A stretch of DNA of 64,000 bases from Pestalotiopsis fici W106-1 (taxonomy: Eukaryota > Ascomycota > Sordariomycetes > Amphisphaeriales > Sporocadaceae): positions 682,001-746,000 of the forward strand of contig NW_006917098.1 of assembly GCF_000516985.1 (NCBI RefSeq). The letters run 5' to 3'. The translations under genes were made by a program, and so were the position numbers. Below the pieces are notes generated by a model. That model was not told the origin of the DNA. It did no database searches and worked only from the letters and a program-made list of their open reading frames with translations. Position 1 is the stretch's first letter, and the number at the start of each line of letters is the position of its first letter. Shown in pieces: positions 23,290-33,703 of the stretch.

Positions 23290-23637
23290 TTGAATCCGAT
23301 TATGGCTGCAAAGAGGGGCAACATTTTCAAAGACATTACCATGTCCGATAATGCTTACAGTATATGCTTATTAAATACGAGCGTGGAGCTCAGGAATATC
23401 AAGATGACGGAGAAGGCCATGCATTTCTACCGCCAAGCTGACGATAAAACTTTCCAGAAATTTGTGAAGATTATTTCCATACCATCGCACACAATTCAAA
23501 GTGTCACTCAACGAATGCATAAAAGGCCTGAAAGCAGTAGTTTAATCCCTGAGCATGGCCTCGAAGTTATAACCGATGAATTCGGCGAAGAAAGCGCGTG
23601 TACTTGCAATAGTTGCGAGCATTCGAGGTTGGCTTAA
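23290..23637 (+). pseudogene. Decayed C-terminal segment related to Helo-like family genes
   Basis: The plus strand encodes AAKRGNIFKDITMSDNAYSI, then LLNTSVELRNIKMTEKAMHF and DDKTFQKFVKIISI. It aligns by eye with ERRNVFEDITMADDTYDFSV and DDSYQKTILAFTKLS of the intact minus-strand gene at 20481-21813. The frame is open to 23637 but has no matching N-terminal half. It lies directly after the decayed HET gene on the same strand, so it may be the tail of a HET protein with this C-terminal module, or a separate relic. Confidence 0.6.
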
Positions 23638-23790
23638 AATTTTGAGCACTATAGCATTTAATGTCTAGACTGCTATAAGTAATTGCGTTACGGCTCACTC
23701 GGCCTGATATTGCCGTGATCAATGTTACATATGGATTGCGTGAGAGAATATCTTAATAATAAATATGCGAGTTGTGCTTAGAGCTTTATA

Positions 23791-25147
23791 TCAATTTGTT
23801 TCATGTCCGGCAGATGTGGTCGATGCCAGATGTTTCGCGAGCGTGAAACCCGGGCCATGACGCTTGCCAAAAGGTGGCTCAGGCTTACGCGATACATCAT
23901 CACCACCGTCCGCCGACATTGATGTTTTGCGGGTATGCTCCTGAAGTCCAGTCTGATGGTGAATACTGATGGTTTTGAAGTCTTGTGACAACTGCTGTAG
24001 GGATTCTTCACTAAAGTGACCTCCAGCTTGTTTCAATCTTAAGCCGTTGCCTCGATTCTTTCCGTTGACCGGTTTGCCATTCGTTGAAACCATGAATTGA
24101 ATTGTATCATCCCCTTCCGCATGGTTCTCAATATTGCTGATCTGGGACTCCAGGACTGCATCAATATCTGTGCAGAAATTGAGGCAGTGTCTCAAGGTTT
24201 TCGCTTCAGCTTGAAGTTCATTCAGCGATGCCTGTTCACGAGTGCGTATAGTCGCAGATGAACCACTGCTGAGGCTATCGGTAATCGTTTTTCGACGTTT
24301 CTCGAGTTGTTCTAATGTGAAGCGCATGTGGTGCATACAACCATCCAGCCCTTCTCCAAAAAGCATTTCAGAGGTTGTGTTATGGCGTTGGCTATTGGTG
24401 GAGTTCTGTTCGTTCCCAAAAAAGTCGACTTGGATTTTCTCGATTGCCTGTGAGAGCATGGCACAGAACTCGAGACCCTTTTCTGTACTCCGTTGTTCCT
24501 CTTCCATGCTTCGGCGGACAGTTTCATCGAAACTCGGACCACTAGCCGCACGCTGAGTCAAGACCTCGAGTTTCTGCTGAACATCTTGTAAGTGAGCCTC
24601 CAAGTCCGTAGTTGTTGTAGCGATAAGGTCTCGGCAAGAATAGATAGCTTCGGTCGTAGTTGCGGATGCACGACTGCGAATATACGACCGTTAGCTACTT
24701 TATTAAAGAAGGACGCGGGGTGTCTCACAGATTTGCGAAGCTCAGCACGACGGTAATGGTAGACTTATAACCAATTAGTTGTTGCCGGAAGCCCTCAATG
24801 CCGTCGCCGCCGCAATATTTGAGCTTCGCCCAATCCCGGAAACTCGTCCGATCGACGCGAGAACGCGAGCAATACGTAAGTAATTCGTTTTGAACGTCAT
24901 CGCAGGACCGCCGGCACTGCTCTAGTGTGAGTCTGAGGGCAGTAAGATCTAGGTCAAGGCCCAGATCGCCTGTCCTGGAGAGTTTCTGCAAAACCGATAC
25001 TAGTCCCGATAGCTCCGTAAGGAGCTCCCGAACCTGGCGGGGATGGGACTTGAAATCATTAATCGTGTCATAAAGCTGGGCACCAGACTTGAACGCAAAG
25101 ACTGCAAGGGCTAGGACGCCTGAAACCAGTCCCACGGGCTCCGCCAT
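23791..25147 (-). CDS. Helo-like / azaphilone-cluster protein L N-terminal domain protein, paralogue 2
   Basis: Two exons (25147-24729 and 24673-23791), joined by a 55-nt phase-2 intron, give 433 residues. The N-terminus MAEPVGLVSGVLALAVFAFK then SGAQLYDTINDFKSH is clearly paralogous to the gene at 20481-21813, and the intron falls at the equivalent point (YKSTITVVLSFANL versus YKSTINIALANANI). The helical middle contains CAMLSQAIEKIQ and LRHCLNFCTDIDAVLESQIS. The C-terminal module FMVSTNGKPVNGK, HFSEESLQQLSQDFKTISI and the basic tail KRHGPGFTL correspond to those of the first paralogue. No nucleotide-binding or sensor repeats are present. Gene duplication followed by divergence is the simplest origin. 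Role unknown; the family suggests self/non-self recognition or cell-death signalling. Confidence 0.8.
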
Positions 25148-26368
25148 TGGACTTCAGGAAATATTTATCGGTCAAGGTCAAGACTGAGGTCGTAAGTTCT
25201 TTAGTGATAAGGCCGATGAACTGCTGTAGCTGCGGGATATATAGGCAAAGGAGATAGCCGCGCGTTACACTCGTACATACGTGGTAAAGCTATCTGTAAG
25301 GTGATTGGCTGAAAGCCGTACATTCATACAGACAAACAGACAATACGCATTATCATCACCTTGAAGTTTTGAGCAATTGCAGGTACGAGGATGCTACTTC
25401 GGCGGGCTGACGTGACTCGAAGTAGAACATGCGGAGTGGGGTGCTTGCATCGAGCTTAGCCACGACGATTAGTAGTGTATGAATAGATAAGCGCCAACGA
25501 CCTACATTATGTGGGGTTGGTGTACCTAGCGGATTTTGAGCACCACTTATAAATCATTCTTGGATGTGCCGTGTCAGCAGCCGAAGCGAGCACCAGCCAG
25601 TAGGCGGGAAGGTCAGCCCCTCGTCAGGATCGATCAAAGCATGCAATGGATTCGCTTATCCATGAAGACCGACACCAGAATGCCACGAACATGCACCCAT
25701 GCATTCGGCAAACAAGTGTCAGGAGCCATGCATTAGTCAATTGACATTCGCTGGCTGATAGCCCAACTTCATACAGCCATAAGTCTACCATAAAAAATGT
25801 GAAAAATAATTTTGAAATTATACAATAGATTGAATTCTCTTGGAGTTATTTCTCTTATTTTTATTCTTTCGAGATCAAGTGTTTTGACTGGTGATATGTA
25901 GAGTTGAAAACACAGTGTCTTGGTGACGAATGTCAATTGACTAATGCATGCATGGGTCCTGGTGTATTGAGCGCTTAAGAAGGACAAGAGGCGGGTCTGG
26001 TGCCTCTGGACCAACCCCACGGAACTTACCATGTCTGCCAGTTGGGGCAGCTGGTCGACAAGATTGTGGTCTTGATGTCGTGCCTGACTATGGATCGTCT
26101 AGATCATGACGATCCAGATGATGAACCAGGGTAAGGATCGTGCTCTTAACAACGATCCGAGAATACCATGAGTGAGGGAAGGAATGTATACACTAGGGAC
26201 GGAGTTTCTACAGGTAATTACTCTTCGCTCAGTTTTACCTTGGCTAGCACTCCCAGTTAGCCATCTGGAGGCGCTTTAGCGGACTTGAAAATAGCCGATG
26301 GTTGATCGCCAACTAGCCCTATTTCTAAGAATAAGTCTACATTTTATAGAAATGATAATATGCTGTGT
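25148..26368. other. AT-rich non-coding region holding an inverted-repeat element
   Basis: No gene recognised. It contains the promoter side of the Helo-like paralogue 2 and the inverted-repeat element at 25728-25950. The rest shows only short frames. Confidence 0.4.
25728..25950. repeat. Inverted repeat, 24-bp perfect arms (MITE-like)
   Basis: Left arm 25728-25751 begins CATGCATTAGTCAATTGACA; right arm 25927-25950 is its exact reverse complement. The 175-bp spacer is AT-rich and non-coding. Size and layout fit a small miniature inverted-repeat element or a foldback. CATG flanks both arms and could be part of a duplicated target, but the repeat is itself rich in CATG, so this is uncertain. 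Confidence 0.6.
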
Positions 26369-26950
26369 TCACAGTAGTAGTATCACCGCGAGGTCTACTT
26401 CATTCTCGGAGGTTCTTCGAAGCATTGCTTTATGCAAGCCATCGGTTCTCTGGCTTATTGAGAGATACAATATGGAGGGCTTATGGTCGCCGGCATTGTT
26501 TTCGCAGCTATTAAATAAACCGAATTCCAGAAAATCCGGCGCAACACCAGCTTTTACTAACCATCCTCCTGCCGCCCTTGAATTTAGGAAATGTAAATTA
26601 CTATTTGCCAGATCAAACCACGGAAATATTTTTTTTGTGCAACAAGCAAATGCTTTTGGGGCGAAAAGCCATCCGGTGTTAGATATGTTCGTGCCGGAGG
26701 ACCATTCGAGCTCTTCGGGCCGAGCACAAAGGGTGGGGGGATTGTCAACGGGCAGGAGAAGAAAGTGCTTCCCCATTGGACCATATACGATGGCGTGCAA
26801 TGACGTCCGAGAGATCTCTATCGTGAGTAGTACCGCATTTGTCTCCTCGGCAATTTCAGGCGAATGCAGCGACACGTGTGCACGCTTATTTGGATGTAGC
26901 AATCTGCATAAGGCCGTGCGACCCCCCCCCTCTTTATTCAAAAACTTCAT
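26369..26950 (-). CDS. Uncertain open frame, 193 aa, unknown function
   Basis: A minus-strand frame of 193 residues starting MKFLNKEGGGRTAL. The plus strand is open over almost the same stretch (26298-26969), so openness alone is weak evidence. I favour the minus strand because its sequence contains ordered hydrophobic/aromatic blocks (TGWLFAPKAFACCTKKIFPW, then SRAAGGWLVKAGVAPDFLEF, ISQRTDGLHKAMLRRTSE) of the sort conserved proteins show. No signal peptide or recognised domain. It could be the remaining exon of a larger gene. A C9 run near 26928-26936 lies at its 5' end. Confidence 0.35.
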   Translation of the reverse strand: MKFLNKEGGGRTALCRLLHPNKRAHVSLHSPEIAEETNAVLLTIEISRTSLHAIVYGPMGKHFLLLPVDNPPTLCARPEELEWSSGTNISNTGWLFAPKAFACCTKKIFPWFDLANSNLHFLNSRAAGGWLVKAGVAPDFLEFGLFNSCENNAGDHKPSILYLSISQRTDGLHKAMLRRTSENEVDLAVILLL

Positions 26951-27131
26951 CGCCGGTCAGCCGATGTAGAATTGTTGATTGACTGAGATATTGGAGTCAA
27001 AATCAACAAAACTCTGCTCACGTACGTTCCGTGGCATATTACTATCGGATGCTGAGCAGACCACAAGCTTATACATTGTTTTACGAACTATCCATCTGCC
27101 AGAAACTTTCTAGCACGGAGTACCTGACACT

Positions 27132-28114
27132 ATGCCAGCTTTACAATCTCAGCATCAAATATCGGATTTATCCGCTGAAGAGACTATAGTGCGACGAAAC
27201 ATCATTCCACACTATGTGACCCTGACTATCCCTCGAGTATCGACTACTGAGTATACGACAATATTTTTGGGATATATTACTGCAGACACTGCTCCACCGG
27301 CACGAGCAACTCAAGTGACAAGTTATGCCGCCACAAACGATTCAAACAAGCAAATGCAGACATCACTTACAGTTTTTGGTGTTCTTTTTGGTATTTTGAT
27401 TGTGCTCGTGACTTGGTGTATCTGTAGCAGGACCAGAGTAGCACGAAAGAATCATAGAGGCACATGTTGTATTTGTTGTGTCGGACCAAGAGGGCCTCGC
27501 GGTCGCCGGGGACCTCGAGGGGCCGATGGGCTTGAAGGACAGCCTGGCCGTGATGGAAGCCGAGGCCCAGATGGATTAAGGGGCCCGCAAGGATTGCATG
27601 GGTCGGAAGGCCATCCCGGTAGGCATCCTCTTTCAACTCATGTTTACAGCGAATTGGAAATTGATTGCCGTCATTCAATTGCTGACTTCACCTTGTGTAA
27701 GGGAGTAATGGAAAAGACGGACGGGATGGCCGTGACGGAAAAGTTGGCCGTGATGGAAAAGATGGACGTGATGGAAAAGATGGACGTGATGGAAAAGATG
27801 GACGTGATGGAAAAGATGGCCGTGATGGAAAGGATGGACGACCAGGGACTGATGGGCGTCCCGGGCCCAATGGGCAGCCTGGGCCAGAGGGCCGGCAAGG
27901 TCCCCAAGGTAATCCAGGACCCATGGGGCCTGATGGACGAGCTGGGGCCAACGGCTCTCGGGGCCCACAAGGAGTTCCAGGGGAGTCAGGTCCTTCTGGA
28001 CCTCGTGGACCTCGAGGTCTACCATGCGCGGAGAGTCCAGCAGATTCAGAAGGGTCGTCATACGGCGGCGGACGATGTGGCATTGGCGACAAAAAAGTTG
28101 TAGTCATAATGTGA
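27132..28114 (+). CDS. Single-pass membrane protein with collagen-like repeat domain
   Basis: Two exons (27132-27618 and 27702-28114) give 299 residues. The 83-nt intron has a GCTGAC branch-like site, and splicing keeps the Gly-x-y register exactly. Order: a polar N-terminal region of about 77 residues; one membrane helix near 78-98 ([20 protein letters not shown]); a basic patch; a cysteine cluster CCICC at 112-116; then 51 uninterrupted Gly-x-y triplets (about 118-270), first GPR/GRR-rich, then GKD/GRD repeats, then GPx; and a 29-residue tail with two cysteines. No cleavable signal peptide. The basic residues after the helix would place the collagen domain in the cytosol by the positive-inside rule, which would be odd for a collagen. 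Collagen-like proteins occur in fungi; this arrangement has no role I know. Confidence 0.8.
27752..27841 (+). repeat. 18-bp coding minisatellite in the collagen-like gene
   Basis: Five tandem 18-bp units of the type GATGGAAAAGATGGACGT. The first three are identical, the fourth has one change and the fifth two. Each encodes two Gly-x-y triplets (GKD GRD). Such arrays change copy number easily, so repeat length probably differs between strains. Confidence 0.85.
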
Positions 28115-28936
28115 CAAGATATGCTAGGAACACAAGAACAGATAGCTGGATTACTTCGCTATGATTACGGCCAAAGTTGTTCCTGTATTTCCTTATTCTG
28201 TTGGAAGATGTGCTGCTCCGAATAAGCCATGACGATGCGGCACACCATCGGGAGTTTGATTTATAGCGTACTTCAAAGGGCTTGGACAGCTGTACATAGA
28301 ACTCTCTTCGTTCAAGTCTCGGTAATCTATTGGCTTAAGTGAGAAGCATCTATCAATAGTAATGGTGTCCTTGAGGGCTGCACCATAGCTGCCTGCTGCC
28401 TACTGGTTGGGACGCTGAGGTTTTACTGATTACTTGGCAGGAAATAACCTCATCAGAGTAATTTTGGCGTTATTGGAAGTCATATTACGCTATAAATAAA
28501 TGGTAGTGTAGTGTGCTTCAATGATCGATGTTGCCAATCCTCAATTACCACTTTTGATGCCTACCCCAAAGCTTCGCGGGTTTGAGTCGGGGAAACGACT
28601 CGATCCTTACTACGTATTATGGTTAGCAATAGATGGATACATTGACTATATAATTTCTTCTAAGAGAGATTGATATCTTTGCTATCTTTGCACAGTATCG
28701 TTATGAGTCGGCCAAAGGTGCTTGGTCTGGCATCCTTGTCTGAAAGCAGTTGCCCATTGATCCCCCCGCCCAATCACAAGTACAGCTCACCCAATGATGA
28801 CGACGCATTATGGCAGCCACAATTCTGCATTGAAGCCTAACAGCCTGCCTTGCAATCTGCCTTGCGCACTGAGCTTACCATATAGATGCAGATTTTGCCA
28901 TGACGGACCACCGGCATTTATCTTATATTAAGCATT
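28115..28936. other. Intergenic AT-rich stretch
   Basis: No gene, repeat or RNA signature recognised. Confidence 0.4.
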
Positions 28937-30215
28937 ATGGATGATCCAGAGAATCAGATCTGTCGGCGTCAGCAGGGTGAAATGCGTCAAGCTTTATCTG
29001 ATTGGTTTCCCCTGGCTTGGGTTTGGATGACTTTTAATACTTTGTTCCGGAACACAATGATGACCACTTACTACCTCAAGAAGAAGTCGCGTCCAGGGAA
29101 CCACGATTCTGCCGACTCACAAGAGACGCTGCATCGCACAGAGCCCAATGTGAATGGCCCTGATACGACTTCATCCACTGCTCTTGCTTCCTCATTACAC
29201 CGCAGAGATCAGACGGGCGGCAGGAGCAGCATGAGCCATTAGCAGGGACAACGACAGCAATTCTGCAACGAATTGTCGGAGTGGTCGGAGACTCTCGTGC
29301 AGCCAGGATGCTTTGTTCTACTTCTTTATCAAGGAAAGCAGGAAGATTACGCTATCGTTCCTATGTTAATAAAGGACTCCGCAGACCTAATTAAGCAATA
29401 GAATTAAGCTCAAAGAACCTGGTATAGTAGAAGAGGAATGCTGAGATCGATCTTCCACTGGTATCGAGTAATATCTATCGAGGTGGCTGAAGTGATTATG
29501 TTTCCTATTTCGAGCGCATCAGACCGTGCTCTATTGACGAGATTGATAGATCACTATTGCCGGCCAAATATCACCTGAGAATATAGGCGAGTATATTGGT
29601 CTATACCAAGTAGAAGACTTAGAAATAAAGATCTGCGAATTGGAAGGGCAAGGGGCGGAGTATTATGATGATTCTTTCTACTGTGTACCGGACACAATTT
29701 ATAGGACTCGCCATTACGCAAATAAATGTCTATCGATTTTCGGAGAGTATGGTCTAGGATGGGAGTGTCTTTATATAGAGCATGACGAAGCATAAAGAAA
29801 TCGTGAGGTATTGAAACGCCGGCTTATGATCAAGCTGATCTTTCGGGACCCGGGTTTCGCCAAATTCAATTTATCCATAGAAGAATTGGGTCTATTGATA
29901 AGTTACCAGTATATCCCCTGGTATGCTGATGTTAAAACTTATAGTAGCTAAAGTGTTTTTAGGGCTTTGCTTAGCAAAATTTATTAGAAGCCTTGCCAGA
30001 GATTGGAAGAGTTATTGTTTCCAGGATTGGTGATTTATGAAGAATGGCTTATAAATGGAGTTAGAATCACTCTACCGCTCTCAGCTAGTGCGACATTGTT
30101 CATCGCAGTTGTTATTGCATGGCTGATCTTTCGTGACTGGGGAGTGGCTTGGCAGGTGGGAGGATGTTTCGTAGCGCTTATAAGGTTCTCGCTAGACCTT
30201 GATCGATCGACCTAA
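28937..30215 (+). pseudogene. Decayed fungal membrane-protein gene
   Basis: Long coding-looking pieces on the plus strand are broken by stops and frame changes. These are MDDPENQICRRQQGEMRQAL near 28937; TWYSRRGMLRSIFHWYRVIS near 29420-29480; GEYIGLYQVEDLEIKICELE through VPDTIYRTRHYANKCLSIFG near 29586-29740; a TAA where Gln would fit near 29793; and a terminal segment ITLPLSASATLFIAVVIAWL then DWGVAWQVGGCFVALI near 30066-30185. The order of a cysteine/acidic soluble part and a C-terminal membrane helix ending D-W-x-x-A-W-x-V-G resembles an uncharacterised fungal multi-domain membrane family. The stops are compatible with RIP. Limits and family are uncertain. Confidence 0.45.
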
Positions 30216-31114
30216 CCTTAGATAGCTTCACTATAAGGTGGCTACTCCTGTGCATAGGTCGATTGGGCTATGCAAGCCATTGTTGTAGTGTTGAGTGGCT
30301 AGCAGCTTACCGAAAGGGCAAAGTACACTAATGGTAATGATTCTCTCCCGCAGTAGTAAACAGATATATATTGAGAAGCTACTTCATGGATCGATGGGAG
30401 AAAACCAATTGCTGTCCAGCAGTATGGCACAGATGCTAGCCAAATCTCAGCCCGCGATAAACCACTCGACGACCAGCAAAGAATCCTTTTCATCAATTGA
30501 TTATCCATCAGGTTTCAAGGCGTATCACGTTGCAGTTCGATTTCCAACATTGCTTAGTCATTTAAACGTATATAGAATACCAGACTGTTTGACTGTTGTG
30601 AAATAAGAGGGATCGCGTCCTCGACCGATAGACTTCTCGCGGCATGTATTTCTCTACCGCATGCAGCCTCACACAACAGGGATTTCTTGGTTCGAACGCG
30701 TATGCTCTAGGAGGACGAGCATTCAAAGTCAAAAACGATGCTCAATGATCCAACGCATAAACACTCATTGATGCGGAACCATTCTAGTCTGTAGGTCGTA
30801 GCTGGACCAAGAGTCTGCGAGCTCTCACTTGCCTGCACAGACGAAAAATCAGGTGTCTCATCGGGTATGACTTCGAAAGTCGAGCATGATTTTGATAAGC
30901 AGCATGCGTTGGCCGATGCTCCATTTGCAGTTGTGTTGGCTGACTCGGAGACCTGTGGCAATTGAAAACATGCTTTCGACTCCGTCGGGCCTGATAGAAG
31001 ATTATACTTGTTCACCCTGAGTTGATTAATCAGAATCTCCATCTCACTCGTTATGCACCCCAGCAGCTCACGAAAGGCCGTGATCTGTTCTACTTCATTC
31101 GGTGATTGTCCGGA
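30216..31114. other. Intergenic region with an unassigned minus-strand frame
   Basis: A 145-residue minus-strand frame (30707-31144, MAYFILELDHSGQSPNEVEQ at its start) overlaps the next gene's first visible exon by 30 bases and has no recognised domain. It could be a real exon or the shadow of a missing upstream exon of the plus-strand gene. Nothing else is recognised. Confidence 0.3.
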
Positions 31115-32856
31115 ATGGTCCAATTCGAGTATGAAGTAGGCCAAAAGACCCTCAGAAACATCGAAGAATGTCTGCTTCCGCTGATGCCACGGATCGGTAA
31201 GAGTTTTGACCAGATGCGAAAAGCAAGATGGCTTTTTGCAAAGTCCAAAATCACGAGTAGACGAGCATCTCTAGATTCGTTGAAACTGACTATGACCCTT
31301 TTCTTGCACGCCATCGATCGCGTTTCGGGTGACGCTGATGAGTAAGTTTGCTTGGCAACTGCGACAGACTCGACTAACATCGGGCAGAGCTGAAACTAAA
31401 GAAGAGATTGAAAATCTCCTGGGTTCCGCAAAAAACACTAAAATGAACTTCATCAAGGCTGAAATCTTTGACCAAGCCGTCGAACACCACTACGAACCCA
31501 GCGACAAGGACAACGACTTTATTGCTACTCCCATCGATGACGACAACAACAACAACAACAACGAGAAGCGTCCAAATAGTCCAGAAAGCTCTGACTCTGA
31601 GAACGGAGATAGCGAAAGCTACGAGATTTCACTCATCCAAAATGGTTATGATTATTCAAAAGTCGACTTGTCCCAATGGGTTCAGAAGCATAAGTCAAAC
31701 ACCAGAATACCGCTCCAAATCATGCTTGTGCTCTCTGACGACCAGTTCGTGGAGATTGCAGATCATTTAAAGGTTCAGATGGCAGTTACTAGCTATGCTC
31801 TCGTTATAATCTCTGGCCCGAGTTCGCATCCACAAGCTAGGTCAACACTGCGGAGATCGATCGACGAGAGGTTCTCTAAAGCTTCATCGAAAGGGATCCC
31901 AGAGACTCAGTCGATCGCTCAGTCTGAAGACTCGTTGAGCGACGGTGGTATGGAGAGCATGACAAATACATCTGAGACAATGGAAGACAGACTTGGATCG
32001 AGTTGGAAGTATACCCTTCCCAATCGACAAGAAATGCCTCGATCACAACCAAGTCCTCGTGGAAATGAGAACAACCCAGCGGATCCCTTCTTGTATAAGG
32101 TGCGCCAGCCTAGGACATTCCCTAGCGGATTAGATCATGAACTTCCGCCAATAACACCGCAATATGGTCATGAGCAATACCCACGCATCAATGCGCAAAC
32201 TTACCCACAAGTTCAGGGGTTTCCTTGGAATTACCCGCAGCAGACCGCTTCGTTTCCATATCTTTTTTGACAATCATTGGAATCAGAACAAGCCATCACC
32301 ACCCAACCCGGTGAGGCAGCCATCCCGAGAACCGCCCAGGGAAGATCCGGAAAAGTTGGAGATGAAGAAACAGCTTGATGTTAATAAAGCTGAATATGTA
32401 AAGAGTGAGGCTAAGGAACAGAAAAGGGAGTTTGAGGCGAGGATAAGGGAGGAGACCGAACGGGAGTTCAGATATAAGTTGGAGGAAAGAGACAGGCAAG
32501 AGGAGCTGTTGAACAAGGAAAGGGCAGCTGCTGCGGAAAGGGCCAAGATAGAGATCGAGGAGGCGAGGTACATGGCCGAACAGGTCACCCGAGACCTAAT
32601 GGAGAAGGAAAGACAAGCGGCCGAAGAGCGTAGGAAGGAAGAAGCAGCGTATATTGCACGGGCCCAGCAAGCAGCTCGTGACCAGATTGAGGCAGAGAGG
32701 CGTGCTGATGAGAGTCGTAAAAAGTTGGAAGCTGAGACGCTTGCCAGGGCAGAACAGGCCGCACAGTTCAAGCTTAGGGCGGAGATGGAAGCCGAGGCAG
32801 CAAAGAAGAATACCAAAGGGGGCTCATTATCTTTCTTCAAGCGATTGGGTCGTTAG
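31115..32856 (+). CDS. Coiled-coil protein with Helo-like-type helical N-terminus (5' end uncertain)
   Basis: Visible parts: a helical segment (31115-31341) containing MRKARWLFAKSKITSRRASLDSLKLTMTLFLHAI (residues given in two adjoining runs), of the type W-x-F-x-K-S-K-I...L-D-S-L-K-L-T-L that ends many fungal STAND N-terminal domains. A 46-nt intron (31342-31387, CTAAC branch site) follows. Next is an acidic, Asn- and Ser/Pro-rich region (DDDNNNNNNEKRP) to about 32260, then a highly charged coiled coil (KEQKREFEARIREETEREFR onward) to the stop at 32856, ending SLSFFKRLGR. Near 32262-32267 the frame shifts by one at a run of six T. Reading five T joins PYLF to DNHWNQNKPS; a 35-nt GTTTCC..CAG intron is a less likely alternative. 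The first exon with the expected N-terminus was not found, so the start is provisional. Confidence 0.55.
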
Positions 32857-33703
32857 TCTTGTTTGTGTCAGACTTGTCGCGTCGGTTATTTCATTCGCGA
32901 TGATTATTTTATTATCGGACTCTTGGATTTCCACCTACTAAAATTCCCGCATCACACATCCTACATAATGAACTACACACAGAGGAAACAAGCACTGAAC
33001 ATGTCAAATCTTCTCCATAACTCGATGTCTAGAGTATCAGTTGTTCGCTAAAGTTGGTGCGTGGCACGATCACACCGACAGTTTAAGATTGTGAGACGAG
33101 AGAGCTGAGAAGCAGACATGTAAACTGTGGTGCGACTCGAAAGGGTTGATTTTGTGGTGGATTATTTTCGTCGTTGCATTCCAGCGTTTTGATTTACATG
33201 AACATCATAATCTTGCAGGAGCTCAGTGTTCAGGATGATAAGTTATTGACTGAAACTATGCGCCTCATTCCCAACGCCGTGGACGAATATAATTGAAATG
33301 CAAAAACATGTAGATCGCCATTTTACATCTCTTTGCCGTCGTGGCACCTGTCAACGGGAGGTTCTCTCTGGAAGATGTGGCTTACGAATTCGTAGTAACT
33401 CGGTTTTTCTAGCCTTGAGCTTGATACTACTTTTAACAGGTCCCTTATAAGGCCAGTGCCTGGATGGTAAGTAGCAGTGACTTCACGGACATAACGGGAA
33501 CCCGAAAGTTTGAATGGAAAACGATTATGGAAGCTAGCTACAGGCCACGAGACTGATGATTATTAGGCGTTGATGATCTCTCAATCTAGATATGGCAAAG
33601 CGTAGCAAAAAGTGAAGTACAGAAGAGAGCGGAAAGCTGTAGTAGCTGCGGGGAAAATTATATACTAGTACCTAGGGTGGTGCCTAGCACCTAACATCCC
33701 TTA
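32857..33703. other. Intergenic AT-rich region before SINE-like repeats
   Basis: No gene recognised. Near 33665-33694 lies a palindromic motif (GGTGCCTAGCACC) that also occurs inverted at 19472-19501. Confidence 0.4.

Noticed and set aside
27671..28107. Three minus-strand frames (Pro-rich, His/Leu-rich) over the collagen region
   Set aside because: Antisense shadows of the Gly-x-y repeat. The plus-strand spliced model keeps Gly periodicity perfectly.
30707..31144. 145-codon minus-strand frame as a separate gene
   Set aside because: No domain recognised and it overlaps the plus-strand exon; kept only as a note in the intergenic entry.
32283..32840. 185-codon minus-strand frame with hydrophobic-looking repeats
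   Set aside because: Antisense of the charged coiled coil; the Leu/Ser-rich composition is the expected mirror of Lys/Glu/Arg codons.
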